A DNA stretch of 64,000 nt from Sphingobacterium humi (GCF_009768885.1 NZ_WSQA01000006.1:186001-250000); one strand, 5' to 3'; counted from the first letter of the stretch, positions 52,910 to 63,611 are shown. Numbers and translations: made by a program. The notes: generated from the sequence alone by a model not told the origin.

Positions 52910-54094
52910 TTACTGAACAAATTCACCATTTGCGTTGTACGCATTTTGTCTCAAAATAGGAATTTCTAAGATTTTATACAAATTATCTAGATGATTCAAG
53001 CTACCATTGGCCATATTGGTCAACAGTACTATGGTCACATCGTTCGTCAAATCACGTACATATAAGCTCTTAAAACCGTGCCACCATCCCGTATGATAAA
53101 CAACCGGATTGTTCGGCGGACTAAACGTACGCCAACCATAGCCATAACTAAATAAACTGCGCTTAGCATCGCTGCGCGGAATAAAGGAAGAATCCTGCAA
53201 GGCCTTTCCTAAGACACGGCCATCACGTAAGGCTAAATCCAAGGCATATAAGTCGCGCACCGTACTGTAGATCCCCTTATCGCCTACGGGGCCATCCAGG
53301 TAATTCTGTACCACAGAACGACGCCATACCTTATCATGGCCGATCACCTTTGTCGGAATCTTATCATACACCGCCTTGGAATACACATTGGTATTTTTCA
53401 TACCTGCCGGATCAAAGACATTTTCCTTCATATACACCGCAAAGTCTTTCCCGGTCACTTTCTCAACAATAGATGCCAGCACCATAAAGTTCGAGTTGTT
53501 GTAGTGAAAACGGCCATCGGGTGCACCATAGCGACCCGGATGGTGCTGAATCAATAAGCTCATCGCATCCTGGTTGGTCATCCCCTTCTTCCGATCGGGC
53601 CATACCGTTTCTGCGAAGTACACATAATTCGGAAGTCCGGAACGATGCGATAATAATTGCTTAATGGTAATTCCCTTATACGGAAAATCCGGATAGAACC
53701 GCTCGACCGAATCAGCTAAACTCACCTTCCCCTGCTCCACCAATTGCAACATGGCAATGGCCGTCATCGGTTTAGATACCGAAGCCAATTCAAACTGCGA
53801 ATCGATTTGCAAACTATCCTTTAACAGGTAATCCGCCCAACCAAAAGAATTCTGGTAAAGGATCTTTCCTTTCTTAGCCACCAACACATTGCCATTAAAT
53901 CCCGCTTTCTTATGCAAGTTCTGCATAAAGGAATCAATCTGCGGGTCGGCTTCCGCAGGATTATATACTAAACTGATGCTATCTTTTTTTTCTTGTTTTG
54001 CCCGTTCTTTGAGCTGCTTGGCCTCTGGCGAGCCACAAGACACGAAAACCAATGCACTAATTCCTAGTGCGAAAATCGACTGTTTAAAACTCAC
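52910..54094 (-). CDS. beta-lactamase/transpeptidase-family serine hydrolase lipoprotein
   Basis: The 394-residue lipoprotein has a lipobox FVSC (Cys about 20). The class C-like fold is marked by SxxK in ASVSKPMTA, YxN in FHYNNSNFM and the HTG-like HTGWWHGF near the C terminus. Members include D-amino-acid peptidases, esterases and carboxypeptidases. True beta-lactamase activity is not implied. It is followed by the CoA-binding gene. Confidence 0.88.
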   Translation of the reverse strand: MSFKQSIFALGISALVFVSCGSPEAKQLKERAKQEKKDSISLVYNPAEADPQIDSFMQNLHKKAGFNGNVLVAKKGKILYQNSFGWADYLLKDSLQIDSQFELASVSKPMTAIAMLQLVEQGKVSLADSVERFYPDFPYKGITIKQLLSHRSGLPNYVYFAETVWPDRKKGMTNQDAMSLLIQHHPGRYGAPDGRFHYNNSNFMVLASIVEKVTGKDFAVYMKENVFDPAGMKNTNVYSKAVYDKIPTKVIGHDKVWRRSVVQNYLDGPVGDKGIYSTVRDLYALDLALRDGRVLGKALQDSSFIPRSDAKRSLFSYGYGWRTFSPPNNPVVYHTGWWHGFKSLYVRDLTNDVTIVLLTNMANGSLNHLDNLYKILEIPILRQNAYNANGEFVQ

Positions 54095-54239
54095 TCCTTA
54101 ATTCTTGATCTATGCTGTACAATGATGATGTACAAATTACTACATATTGCGTATAAATCCAATAAGAAAATGGCAGGAATTGGTATTATTCAGGATACAT
54201 GTGTAAGGTACCAAAGCCAATACGAAGCCCTATTCCACA

Positions 54240-54271
54240 AAAAAAGAGGCCATCCGATTGGATGGCCTCTT
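54240..54271 (-). terminator. terminator of the pdh operon
   Basis: A perfect 12-bp stem (54244-54255 with 54260-54271) has a GATT loop and a T run on the minus strand. Confidence 0.88.
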
Positions 54272-54289
54272 CCTATGCGTATGGAAAGC

Positions 54290-55933
54290 TTATGCCAATA
54301 AACGAATCGGCGCTTCTAACAATGCTTTTAATGTTTGTAAGAATTGTGCACCTGTTGCACCATCCACCACACGGTGGTCACAACCTAGCGACAATTTCAT
54401 GATATTTCCAGGTACTACAGCTCCGTTTTTCACGACAGGAACTTGTTGAATAGCACCTACAGAAAGGATAGCACCGTCTGGCGAGTTGATAATCGATGTA
54501 AACTCATCGATACCGAACATACCTAAGTTAGATACGGTGAAGGTAGATCCTTCCCAATCAGCAGGCTGCAATTTCTTCGCTTTCGCTTTCTGTGCAAAGT
54601 CTTTCACCTCTGCAGAGATGTGCGATAAGGATTTACCATCTGCAAAACGAACAACAGGAACCAATAAACCATCTTCAACAGCCATCGCAACACCGATGTT
54701 GGTATGCTCGTTATATCTGATTTTATCACCTAACCAAGACGAGTTCACGTTAGGGTGTTGTTTCAAGGCAATGGCAACCGCTTTGATCACGATATCGTTG
54801 AAAGAAACTTTTACTGGAGCCACTTCGTTAATTTGCGCACGTGCAGCAATCGCATTGTCCATGTCGATGCTTACGGTCAAATAGAAGTGTGGCGCGGTAA
54901 ACAAAGATTCCGATAAACGACGCGCAATGGTTTTACGCATTTGGTTCACTGGTTTCTCCGTGAAACGCTCTTCACCGATATATTGTGGCAAGCTAACAGT
55001 TTTCACCTCTCCTTCGGCTGCTTTAGCAGGCGCGGATGCCGCTGCTGCTGCAGGAGCTGCTGATGGTGTAAAGTTCTCTACGTCTTTCTTCACGATACGA
55101 CCGCCTTCGGCAGATCCTTTTACTTGAGAAAGATCGATTCCTTTTTCTTTCGCGATTTTCTTCGCTAAAGGCGAAGCTTTCACACGCGCATCCGATGCTG
55201 CCGCTGCAGGTGTTTCTGCTGCTGCCTCAGCCGGAGCTGCTGCTGTTGCTTCTTTTTTATCCTCAGCTTTTGCTTCCGCTTTCGCTGCTGGTTTCTGGTT
55301 TAACAATGGGGTAACATCTGTTCCTGCAGGACCAACGATTGCAATAATATCGTTTACTTTCGCTGCTTGGCCAGCTTCTACACCAACGTACAATAATGTA
55401 CCATCTGCATAAGCAGTTACTTCCATGGTTGCCTTATCGGTTTCCACGTCCGCAATAGCATCGTCAGATTTAATGGTATCACCCACTTTAAAGTTCCACT
55501 GCGCAATAACACCTTCAGTCATAGTATCGCTCAATAAAGGCATGGTAATTACCGTTACGCCTAAATCTTCTGCCGATACCTGTTCACCTGCAGGCTCTTC
55601 CGCTGCTTCTTCTTTTGCAGGCTCGCTTTTTTCTTCCTTAGCCGGTGCTGCTGCAGATGCTTCACCACCTTCTAATAAAGCCTTATAATCTTCGCCTTCT
55701 TCCCCAAGTACCGCAATAACAGCATCAATAGCTACTGCTTCGCCTTCCTTCGGGCCAATATACAACAAGGTTCCTTCCTGGTAGGATTCGAAATCCATTG
55801 TTGCTTTATCTGTTTCAATCTCGGCAACTAAATCGCCAGAGTTTACTTTATCACCAACTTTTTTGTGCCATTTAGCGATAACACCTTCCGTCATGGTGTC
55901 GCTCATTTTCGGCATTCTTACTACTTCAGCCAT
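54290..55933 (-). CDS. pdhC: pyruvate dehydrogenase E2, dihydrolipoamide acetyltransferase
   Basis: The 547-residue core of the pyruvate dehydrogenase complex moves the acetyl group to CoA. Two lipoyl domains carry Lys43 and Lys167 (both in ETDKATM), joined by Ala/Glu/Pro-rich flexible linkers. A peripheral subunit-binding domain (VKASPLAKKIAKEKGIDLSQ) follows, and then the catalytic domain with LGCDHRVVDGATGAQFL. It lies 40 bp after pdhA. E1 beta and E3 are not in the window. Confidence 0.96.
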   Translation of the reverse strand: MAEVVRMPKMSDTMTEGVIAKWHKKVGDKVNSGDLVAEIETDKATMDFESYQEGTLLYIGPKEGEAVAIDAVIAVLGEEGEDYKALLEGGEASAAAPAKEEKSEPAKEEAAEEPAGEQVSAEDLGVTVITMPLLSDTMTEGVIAQWNFKVGDTIKSDDAIADVETDKATMEVTAYADGTLLYVGVEAGQAAKVNDIIAIVGPAGTDVTPLLNQKPAAKAEAKAEDKKEATAAAPAEAAAETPAAAASDARVKASPLAKKIAKEKGIDLSQVKGSAEGGRIVKKDVENFTPSAAPAAAAASAPAKAAEGEVKTVSLPQYIGEERFTEKPVNQMRKTIARRLSESLFTAPHFYLTVSIDMDNAIAARAQINEVAPVKVSFNDIVIKAVAIALKQHPNVNSSWLGDKIRYNEHTNIGVAMAVEDGLLVPVVRFADGKSLSHISAEVKDFAQKAKAKKLQPADWEGSTFTVSNLGMFGIDEFTSIINSPDGAILSVGAIQQVPVVKNGAVVPGNIMKLSLGCDHRVVDGATGAQFLQTLKALLEAPIRLLA

Positions 55934-55973
55934 TGTTTAGGTATCTTCTATTTTAGTTAAAGTAATTTCCTTA

Positions 55974-56969
55974 TTAATCCATTACAAAAGGATAATCCTC
56001 TTGTACATAAACGTCTTTGTAAATATCCTCAGCTGCCGGATATGGAGACTCCTCTGCAAACTTCACAGACTCATCTACAATTTTCTTAATCTCCGCGTCT
56101 ACAGCTTCGAACCACGCATCATCAGCATATTTATTTTCTACAATAGCATGTTTGGTCGATAACAAAGGGTCTCTGCCTTTGTACTCTTCCAATTCTTCTT
56201 TCGTACGGTATTTAGCCGGGTCAGACATCGAGTGTCCTTTATAACGATATGTACGGATCTCTAAGAAGGTAGGTCCTTCACCCGCACGAGCACGTTGTAC
56301 CGCCTCATCCATCGCGTTGTGAACAGCAACCACGTCCATACCATCCACTGGTGCACATGGCATATCAAAGCCAAGACCCATTTTGTAGATGTCTGTCATG
56401 TTTGTTGTACGTTGTACGGAAGTACCCATCGCATAACCGTTGTTCTCACACACGAAAATTACAGGTAGTTTCCACAACATCGCCATGTTTAAGGTTTCGT
56501 TAAAGGCACCCTGACGCACCGCGCCATCACCCATATAACAAATATTAACGTTGTCGGTTCCTAGGTATTTCTCCGCAAAGGCAATACCAGCCCCCAAAGG
56601 AATCTGGCCACCTACGATACCGTGTCCACCCATAAATTTATGCTCTTTGGAGAAGAAGTGCATCGAACCACCTTTACCTTTGGAACAGCCTGTTACTTTA
56701 CCGAACAATTCTGCCATACAAGCATCCGCCGATACCCCTTTTGCTAATGCATGGGCGTGATCACGGTAAGCCGTAATTAAAGAATCTTCCGGTTTGATTA
56801 CCGACATGGTGCCGGCAACTACGGCCTCTTGTCCAATGTATAAGTGACAAAATCCGCGTATCTTTTGCTGTCCATATAGCTGGCCAGACTTCTCTTCAAA
56901 TTTGCGCATGAGTAGCATTGATTTATACCACTCTAAATAGGTCTCTTTTGTTATAGGTGTTGAACTCAT
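55974..56969 (-). CDS. pdhA: pyruvate dehydrogenase E1 alpha subunit
   Basis: This 331-residue thiamine-diphosphate enzyme decarboxylates pyruvate with its beta partner. The ThDP motif is MGDGAVRQGAFNETLNMA. The phosphorylation-loop-like region YRYKGHSMSDPAKYR is present, as is GGHGIVGGQIPLGAG. The operon order pdhA-pdhC without pdhB is typical of Bacteroidota. A -7 box TAGATTTG lies at 57011-57004. Confidence 0.95.
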   Translation of the reverse strand: MSSTPITKETYLEWYKSMLLMRKFEEKSGQLYGQQKIRGFCHLYIGQEAVVAGTMSVIKPEDSLITAYRDHAHALAKGVSADACMAELFGKVTGCSKGKGGSMHFFSKEHKFMGGHGIVGGQIPLGAGIAFAEKYLGTDNVNICYMGDGAVRQGAFNETLNMAMLWKLPVIFVCENNGYAMGTSVQRTTNMTDIYKMGLGFDMPCAPVDGMDVVAVHNAMDEAVQRARAGEGPTFLEIRTYRYKGHSMSDPAKYRTKEELEEYKGRDPLLSTKHAIVENKYADDAWFEAVDAEIKKIVDESVKFAEESPYPAAEDIYKDVYVQEDYPFVMD

Positions 56970-57003
56970 TTGTACGAATTGAATTTCTTTACTTAACTGA
57001 CTA

Positions 57004-57011
57004 CAAATCTA
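57004..57011 (-). promoter_or_regulatory. -7 box upstream of pdhA
   Basis: Minus-strand TAGATTTG lies 35 bp before the pdhA ATG. No good -33 box was found. Confidence 0.45.
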
Positions 57012-57102
57012 ATCAATATTAACGAGATTTCGGATAAAATTTAGTGTACATTTAACGCTTTGTGTCATCTGAGCAACAAAATTTCCGACCGATATAAATA
57101 AT

Positions 57103-57125
57103 GAACGACCTGCAAGAGGTCGTTC
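57103..57125 (-). terminator. hairpin after hisS
   Basis: GAACGACCT (57103-57111) and AGGTCGTTC (57117-57125) close a 5-nt loop. The downstream T content on the minus strand is modest. Confidence 0.6.
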
Positions 57126-57132
57126 GTTAAAT

Positions 57133-58512
57133 TTATGCCATTAGGGTTAAGAGTCGGTCAGCACTAACTTTCTGCTGCTCCCCACTCTGCATATTTTTCA
57201 AACTCAGCTGCCCGCTTTGGACTTCCTCCTCGCCTACCAGCAAGACATACGGAATCCGCTTGGCATCCGCATAGCCCATCTGCTTTTTCAACTTCAGCGC
57301 CTTCGGATACAGCTCCACGGCAATGCCCGCTTCGCGCAAGCGCTGCAATAAAGGCAGCGTATAGGATTCGATGGTTTCATCGAAATTTATAATCAACAAT
57401 TTGGTCTGCGCGGCAGCACTTTCCGGAAACAGGTTCAGCTCTTCCAACACATCGTAAATACGGTCGGCACCAAAGGATACCCCCGCTCCGGTCATGTCTT
57501 TTAGCCCAAACATGCCCGTTAAGTCATCATAACGGCCTCCGCCACCAATACTTCCCATTTGCACTTCATTGGTCTTCACCTCAAAAATACAACCGGTATA
57601 ATAGTTTAACCCACGCGCCAGGGTTACGTCCAGTTCCACAATATGCTCCAATAAAGCCCCTTTGCCCAACTTGGTCAAATACGCAAACACTTCTTCGATT
57701 TCTGCAAGCCCTTTCAAGCCGATCTCCGAATTAGCCAATACCGACTTCAGGGAATTGATTTTCTCCGTATTCGATCCGCTTAACAGAATGATAGGTTTCA
57801 ACACTTCCAGATCCGCATCCACAAATCCACGATCCAACAATTCCTTGTTCACTCCTTCCAAACCGATCTTGTCCAGTTTGTCGATGGCGACAGTCATGTC
57901 AACAATTAATTCTGGTTTACCGATTACCTCGGCAATACCCGATAATATTTTACGGTTGTTTAGCTTGATATTGAAGTCGCGCAAGCCTAAATCCAATAGC
58001 GCTTCATGGTAAATCAAGACGAACTCGGCCTCATTCAATAGGGAATCCGAACCGACAACATCCACATCGCATTGGAAGAATTCCCGATAGCGACCACGCT
58101 GTGGCTTATCAGCCCGCCAAACCGGCTGAATCTGAAAACGCTTAAAAGGAAAAGCTATATCGTTCTGGTGCATCACTACATAACGCGCAAAAGGCACCGT
58201 TAAATCATAACGTAAGGCCTTCTCCGAAATCTGAGGCACCAACTTCAAGGAGTTCTTCTCGGCCAATAATTCCGCCGAAGCTTTGCTTAAGTAATCTCCC
58301 GAATTTAAAATCTTAAAAATAAGGCGATCCCCCTCCTCTCCATACTTGCCCGTAAGGGTGCTTAGGTTCTCAAACGATGGAGTCTGAATTTCATTATAAC
58401 CATACTTCCGAAAAACACGCTTCAGCGTGTTGAAAATAAAATTCCTTTTCTCCATTTCTGCAGGAGAAAAATCACGCGTTCCTTTGACTAGAGAGGGTTT
58501 TATACTTGCCAT
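57133..58512 (-). CDS. hisS: histidine--tRNA ligase
   Basis: This 459-residue class II aminoacyl-tRNA synthetase has motif 2 in [19 protein letters not shown]. The histidine-specific segments are [15 protein letters not shown] and [17 protein letters not shown]. The anticodon-binding domain is at about 365-459. A TACCTTTG box ends only 5 bp before the ATG, so the mRNA may be leaderless. A large inverted-repeat element lies directly upstream. Confidence 0.96.
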   Translation of the reverse strand: MASIKPSLVKGTRDFSPAEMEKRNFIFNTLKRVFRKYGYNEIQTPSFENLSTLTGKYGEEGDRLIFKILNSGDYLSKASAELLAEKNSLKLVPQISEKALRYDLTVPFARYVVMHQNDIAFPFKRFQIQPVWRADKPQRGRYREFFQCDVDVVGSDSLLNEAEFVLIYHEALLDLGLRDFNIKLNNRKILSGIAEVIGKPELIVDMTVAIDKLDKIGLEGVNKELLDRGFVDADLEVLKPIILLSGSNTEKINSLKSVLANSEIGLKGLAEIEEVFAYLTKLGKGALLEHIVELDVTLARGLNYYTGCIFEVKTNEVQMGSIGGGGRYDDLTGMFGLKDMTGAGVSFGADRIYDVLEELNLFPESAAAQTKLLIINFDETIESYTLPLLQRLREAGIAVELYPKALKLKKQMGYADAKRIPYVLLVGEEEVQSGQLSLKNMQSGEQQKVSADRLLTLMA

Positions 58513-58517
58513 GGGGG

Positions 58518-58525
58518 CAAAGGTA
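58518..58525 (-). promoter_or_regulatory. -7 box directly at the hisS start
   Basis: Minus-strand TACCTTTG is followed by five C residues and then the hisS ATG, which would give a leader of zero to a few nucleotides. No -33 box is evident. Confidence 0.4.
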
Positions 58526-58552
58526 AGAAAATTAGTAGAGAGTATTTAGAAG

Positions 58553-58839
58553 GGAGTAGTTAGTATTTAGTAGTTAGTATTTAGACCTAGGGTGTACAAC
58601 AAACTTATTAGCTTGGCTTAGTTGGGTTAGCCTAGGTTGTACAACTAAGTTATTAGCTTGGCTTAGTAATATTTGCTTTTAAGTAATAAAGTTGGATAAG
58701 TACTTAGAATGATAGGCATTTAGTAAATACTGTACCCCCAGTCTTTGTGCATAACAAAGTAGACCAAAATAAAGAGGACTACAAGCAATTAGTATTCCGC
58801 CCAAGGTCTAAATACTAACTACTAAATACTAAGTACTCC
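58553..58839. repeat. inverted-repeat-bounded element between hisS and rnc
   Basis: The 36-bp arms (58553-58588 and 58804-58839) are reverse complements with one mismatch and consist of TAGTATTTAGTAGTTAG-type repeats. The interior holds a near-identical tandem pair of 41 and 40 bp (58581-58621 and 58627-58666) ending in TTATTAGCTTGGCTTAG, each with GTGTACAAC/GTTGTACAAC. No coding potential is seen. It resembles a MITE or a mobile palindromic repeat. Confidence 0.75.
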
Positions 58840-58886
58840 AGACTAATTACTAACTACTAACTACTAAATACTAAATACTAAATACT
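58840..58886. repeat. CTAAATA/CTAACTA short tandem repeats next to rnc
   Basis: A run of 6-8 bp units (ACTAACT, ACTAAAT) extends the right arm of the element up to the rnc stop. It is slippage-prone low-complexity DNA. Confidence 0.65.
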
Positions 58887-58889
58887 CCC

Positions 58890-59615
58890 TCAGATATTGA
58901 GGTACTCACACGCCTTTTCGGCGGCCATTTTCTCGGCGCTCTTTTTATTAAAGTCGCGGCCTATGCCACAGTCTTCGCCATCTACGACTACTTTAACGGA
59001 GAACATTTTCGCCGATTCGCCTTCGGGGTTATCGATTTGCACAAACAGCACATCCTTGCTGTTATGTTGGCACCATTCGATCAGGCGGCTCTTGAAGTTG
59101 GTTTCTGTGATTTCCAGGGTATGGATATCGATATGGGGTTTTATTATCCGCGAGAGGAGGAACTCCCGGGTAAAGCGGTATCCCTTGTCCAGGTATACGG
59201 CTCCAATTAAGGCTTCGAAGGCATCCCCCAATAAGGAGCCTTGTTTATTCGGATAGCTGATCATCCGTGCATCAAACTCTATCAGCTCGTTAAAGCCCAA
59301 TTTGCGGGACAGCTGGTTTAAGTTGGCACGTGAAACAATCTTGGAACGCATCTCCGTTAAAAAGCCTTCGTCTTTATAGGGGTAAAGTTTGAAGAGCAGT
59401 TCAGCAATCACCGAACCCAATACGGCATCGCCTAAAAACTCCAAACGCTCGTTGCTGTTCTTCACGCCCTCTTTAATGGGCTTGGCCACCGATTTGTGGC
59501 GGAAGGCCATCTGGTATAAGCGAATATTTCCCGGAACAAAGCCCAAGATATTCTTCAACTTCTTAAAGTAAGCTTTTTGAGGAGAAAAATACAGTTTATA
59601 AACACTTATCGGCAT
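58890..59615 (-). CDS. rnc: ribonuclease III
   Basis: This 241-residue double-stranded-RNA endonuclease processes rRNA and structured mRNA. The signature NERLEFLGDAVLGSVIAE holds the catalytic acids, and GDAFEALIGAVYLDKG gives the second acidic pair. A C-terminal dsRBD (about 170-240) includes GEDCGIGRDFNKKSAEKMAAE. It follows fabF by 78 bp, with a hairpin in that gap, giving acpP-fabF-rnc, a common order in Bacteroidota. Confidence 0.95.
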   Translation of the reverse strand: MPISVYKLYFSPQKAYFKKLKNILGFVPGNIRLYQMAFRHKSVAKPIKEGVKNSNERLEFLGDAVLGSVIAELLFKLYPYKDEGFLTEMRSKIVSRANLNQLSRKLGFNELIEFDARMISYPNKQGSLLGDAFEALIGAVYLDKGYRFTREFLLSRIIKPHIDIHTLEITETNFKSRLIEWCQHNSKDVLFVQIDNPEGESAKMFSVKVVVDGEDCGIGRDFNKKSAEKMAAEKACEYLNI

Positions 59616-59632
59616 ACCAGCAACGTTAAGAA

Positions 59633-59665
59633 GAAATAGGTAGTTTTTGGAGAAAACTACCTATT
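59633..59665 (-). terminator. hairpin between fabF and rnc
   Basis: A perfect 13-bp stem (59635-59647 with 59653-59665) has a 5-nt loop and a T-rich tail (TTCTTCTT) on the minus strand. It could attenuate or end the acpP-fabF transcript before rnc. Confidence 0.6.
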
Positions 59666-59693
59666 CAATTCCTTTATTTTTACTTGCTAACAA

Positions 59694-60947
59694 TTAGGCG
59701 TTGTATTTCTTTACGATTAAGGAAGCGTTGTGTCCACCAAAGCCAAATGTATTGCTTAATGCGGCGTTCACTACCCGTTTCTGTGCCTTATTGAAAGTAA
59801 AGTTCAATCGATTATCAATTTCCGGATCGTCTGTAAAATGATTGATTGTAGGAGGTACAATATCATTCTTCACCGCTAAAATGGAAGCAATGGATTCCAC
59901 CGCTCCGGCAGCACCTAACAGGTGACCTGTCATTGATTTGGTCGAACTGATGTTCAATTTGTATGCATGATCTCCAAATTGCTCAATAATAGCTTTGGTC
60001 TCACTCACATCGCCTACTGGAGTCGATGTACCATGCACGTTAATATAATCGATAGCTGTGGCATCTAATTGCGCATCAGCCAACGCTTTGCTCATGGCTA
60101 AACGGGCACCTAGGCCTTCCGGATGGGAAGCCGTGATATGGTAGGCGTCTGCACTCATGCCCCCACCAGCAATCTCAGCATAAATCTTAGCACCACGCGC
60201 CAAGGCATGCTCTAAGCTTTCTAAGATAATGGCGCCCGAACCTTCACCGGAAACAAAACCATCACGATCCTTATCGAAAGGACGAGAAGCTGTTTTAGGA
60301 TCATCGTTACGGGTAGACAGGGCGTGCATTGCATTGAACCCTCCGATACCTGCTTCGTTAATCGTAGCTTCTGAACCACCCGAGATAATGACATCAGCTA
60401 AACCCATACGGATATAGTTGAAGGCATCAATCATGGCGTTGGTTGCCGAAGCACATGCCGAAACAGCCGAAAAGTTAGGACCTCTCAAGCCATGACGCAT
60501 TGAAATATGTCCCGGAGCTAAGTCGATCAACATTTTAGGAATAAAGAAAGGGTTGAAACGAGGCGTTCCATCACCTTTGGCAAAATTTGCTACTTCATCT
60601 AAAAATGTTGTCAAGCCCCCAATACCTGATCCCCAAATAACACCAATGCGGTTGGTGTCTAGTTTATCAAATTCTAATCCAGCATCTTTTACTGCTTCAT
60701 CGGTAGATGCAATAGCATATTGAACGAAAGGGTCGATTTTTCGCGCCTCTTTTCGGTCCATATAATTATGTGGATCAAAACCCTTTACTTCACAAGCAAA
60801 CTGGGTTTTAAACTTTGACGCATCAAAATGCGTAATAGGAGCGGCTCCACTTACACCATTAATTAACCCGTCCCAGTATTCTGAAACGGTATTACCTAGG
60901 GGTGTAAGTGCACCCAATCCTGTTACAACTACTCTTTTAAGCTCCAT
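59694..60947 (-). CDS. fabF: beta-ketoacyl-ACP synthase II
   Basis: The 417-residue condensing enzyme extends acyl-ACP with malonyl-ACP. The catalytic triad is Cys in VSACASATNAM, His in NVHGTSTPVGD and His in SMTGHLLGAAGAVE. The N terminus KRVVVTGLGALTPLGNTV and the C-terminal NTFGFGGHNASL are typical. It lies 26 bp after acpP. Confidence 0.97.
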   Translation of the reverse strand: MELKRVVVTGLGALTPLGNTVSEYWDGLINGVSGAAPITHFDASKFKTQFACEVKGFDPHNYMDRKEARKIDPFVQYAIASTDEAVKDAGLEFDKLDTNRIGVIWGSGIGGLTTFLDEVANFAKGDGTPRFNPFFIPKMLIDLAPGHISMRHGLRGPNFSAVSACASATNAMIDAFNYIRMGLADVIISGGSEATINEAGIGGFNAMHALSTRNDDPKTASRPFDKDRDGFVSGEGSGAIILESLEHALARGAKIYAEIAGGGMSADAYHITASHPEGLGARLAMSKALADAQLDATAIDYINVHGTSTPVGDVSETKAIIEQFGDHAYKLNISSTKSMTGHLLGAAGAVESIASILAVKNDIVPPTINHFTDDPEIDNRLNFTFNKAQKRVVNAALSNTFGFGGHNASLIVKKYNA

Positions 60948-60973
60948 TAATATGTTTGGCCTAATAAAATTAG

Positions 60974-61210
60974 TTAGTTAACGTTTTTTTCTAAATAAGC
61001 AATCGCTTGACCTACTGTACTGATGTTTTCAGCTTGGTCGTCTGGAATAGCAACGTTGAATTCTTTTTCAAATTCCATGATCAACTCCACTGTATCAAGT
61101 GAGTCTGCACCTAAATCATTCGTGAAAGAAGCTTCTGGTGTTACTTCATTTTCATCTACACCTAACTTTTCAACGATAATAGCTTTTACTCTTGATGCGA
61201 TATCTGACAT
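60974..61210 (-). CDS. acpP: acyl carrier protein
   Basis: The 78-residue acidic four-helix protein carries acyl chains on 4'-phosphopantetheine at the Ser of [13 protein letters not shown]. It is the first gene of acpP-fabF-rnc. Confidence 0.97.
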   Translation of the reverse strand: MSDIASRVKAIIVEKLGVDENEVTPEASFTNDLGADSLDTVELIMEFEKEFNVAIPDDQAENISTVGQAIAYLEKNVN

Positions 61211-61305
61211 GATTTTCTAGTTTAATTGTTTAATAAATCTGTGCAAAGAAAAAATAAATTTCCCCAAAAATCAAATCTTTTTGACTTTTGAAAACAAATA
61301 AAGAA

Positions 61306-61333
61306 CAAAGTTAGCCCTAGAATGGTTTTTCAA
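61306..61333 (-). promoter_or_regulatory. candidate promoter of acpP-fabF
   Basis: Minus-strand TTG at 61333-61331, a 17-bp spacer and TAACTTTG at 61313-61306. The leader would be about 90 nt. Confidence 0.45.
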
Positions 61334-61447
61334 CCCCCTAAAAACTAACTGTATTCAATAATAACAAAAGAAATATAGTTTTACAAACTTAATACCTTTT
61401 TAATCTTTTTTTTACGTGAACTCCCCCCTTTAATCGGTAAAAAACCG

Positions 61448-61455
61448 TATTTTTG
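61448..61455 (+). promoter_or_regulatory. -7 box of the IPExxxVDY gene
   Basis: TATTTTTG matches TAnnTTTG. It implies a start of transcription near 61460, which rules out the TTG at 61453 as translation start and supports the TTG at 61480. Confidence 0.45.
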
Positions 61456-61479
61456 TTGGAAAATCGAAAGGTACCCGAC

Positions 61480-61980
61480 TTGAGTAAGATCACTTTTAAA
61501 CTGGAAACTGACTTTGACCTAGAGCTGGATTTTATCCTGATTGGCATCAGTACCGTTCTTCGGGATTACCGACTTTGTCACTTTATCAATAAAGCAACCG
61601 GCCTCCAATTTGTCCATGGCAAGGAAGATTACATCGACCATAACGGCAATAAAAAGGAAAAACCGCAAGACGAACTCGACTACCACATCCTCTACGAAAG
61701 CAAAAAAAACAAACCCAGCATACAACATCATTTCATTACCTATCGTTATAACAATCAGACCTACGATTTCGAATTTTACCTGCTCAGCAATAAATCGATT
61801 GAAGGAGGAACCTTGATACCTGAAATTATGAGCTTCGATTATTTCCTACTCATAAAACATTATATCGACGAGGAAGACCTGGAGGCCTTAATGGACAACA
61901 TTAAAAACATCCCGGAAGTCCTCTTGGTAAAAGAAATCGATCCAACTGTATTGAAATCTAAAGAAAATCTGATATTTTAG
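61480..61980 (+). CDS. IPExxxVDY family protein
   Basis: The protein has about 166 residues from the TTG at 61480 (MSKITFKLET). The frame is open to TTG 61453, which lies inside the promoter box. The family's namesake motif appears here as IPEIMSFDY, with Phe in place of the usual Val, near residue 115. A pattern of alternating strands and acidic helices (DEEDLEALMDNIKNIPEV) surrounds it. The family is confined to Bacteroidota and has no known function. It often lies next to pyk or acpP-fabF, as here. Confidence 0.85.
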   Translation: MSKITFKLETDFDLELDFILIGISTVLRDYRLCHFINKATGLQFVHGKEDYIDHNGNKKEKPQDELDYHILYESKKNKPSIQHHFITYRYNNQTYDFEFYLLSNKSIEGGTLIPEIMSFDYFLLIKHYIDEEDLEALMDNIKNIPEVLLVKEIDPTVLKSKENLIF

Positions 61981-62028
61981 CGGATTATTTTTAGATAGTG
62001 TAGAAAATACACATAAACCTAAGTCAAC

Positions 62029-62036
62029 TAGCTTTG
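62029..62036 (+). promoter_or_regulatory. -7 box of pyk
   Basis: TAGCTTTG matches TAnnTTTG and lies 62 bp before the pyk ATG. No good -33 box was found. Confidence 0.4.
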
Positions 62037-62098
62037 GGGAGAAGCCTAGAAGAATGATTAATTAAAATTGAATTAAAACATTAAAAACACACATTTAC

Positions 62099-63532
<1,434 letters not shown>

Positions 63533-63550
63533 GACGACATATAGCACAAG

Positions 63551-63584
63551 AAAGCCCCTCCGGAACCGGAGGGGCTTTTTTTTT
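63551..63584 (+). terminator. intrinsic terminator of pyk
   Basis: AAAGCCCCTCCG pairs with CGGAGGGGCTTT (63551-63578) around a very tight loop and runs into a T tract. Confidence 0.92.
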
Positions 63585-63611
63585 AGATGTGAGATATGAG
63601 AGCGTGGGTGC

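Noticed and set aside
52910-54094. An antibiotic-resistance beta-lactamase
   Set aside because: The fold is shared by many peptidases and esterases. The lipoprotein signal and sequence pattern fit the general serine hydrolase group, not a known resistance enzyme.
58581-58666. A CRISPR-like pair of repeats
   Set aside because: Only two 40-bp units with a 5-bp spacer are present, with no cas genes and no unique spacers. It belongs to the inverted-repeat element.
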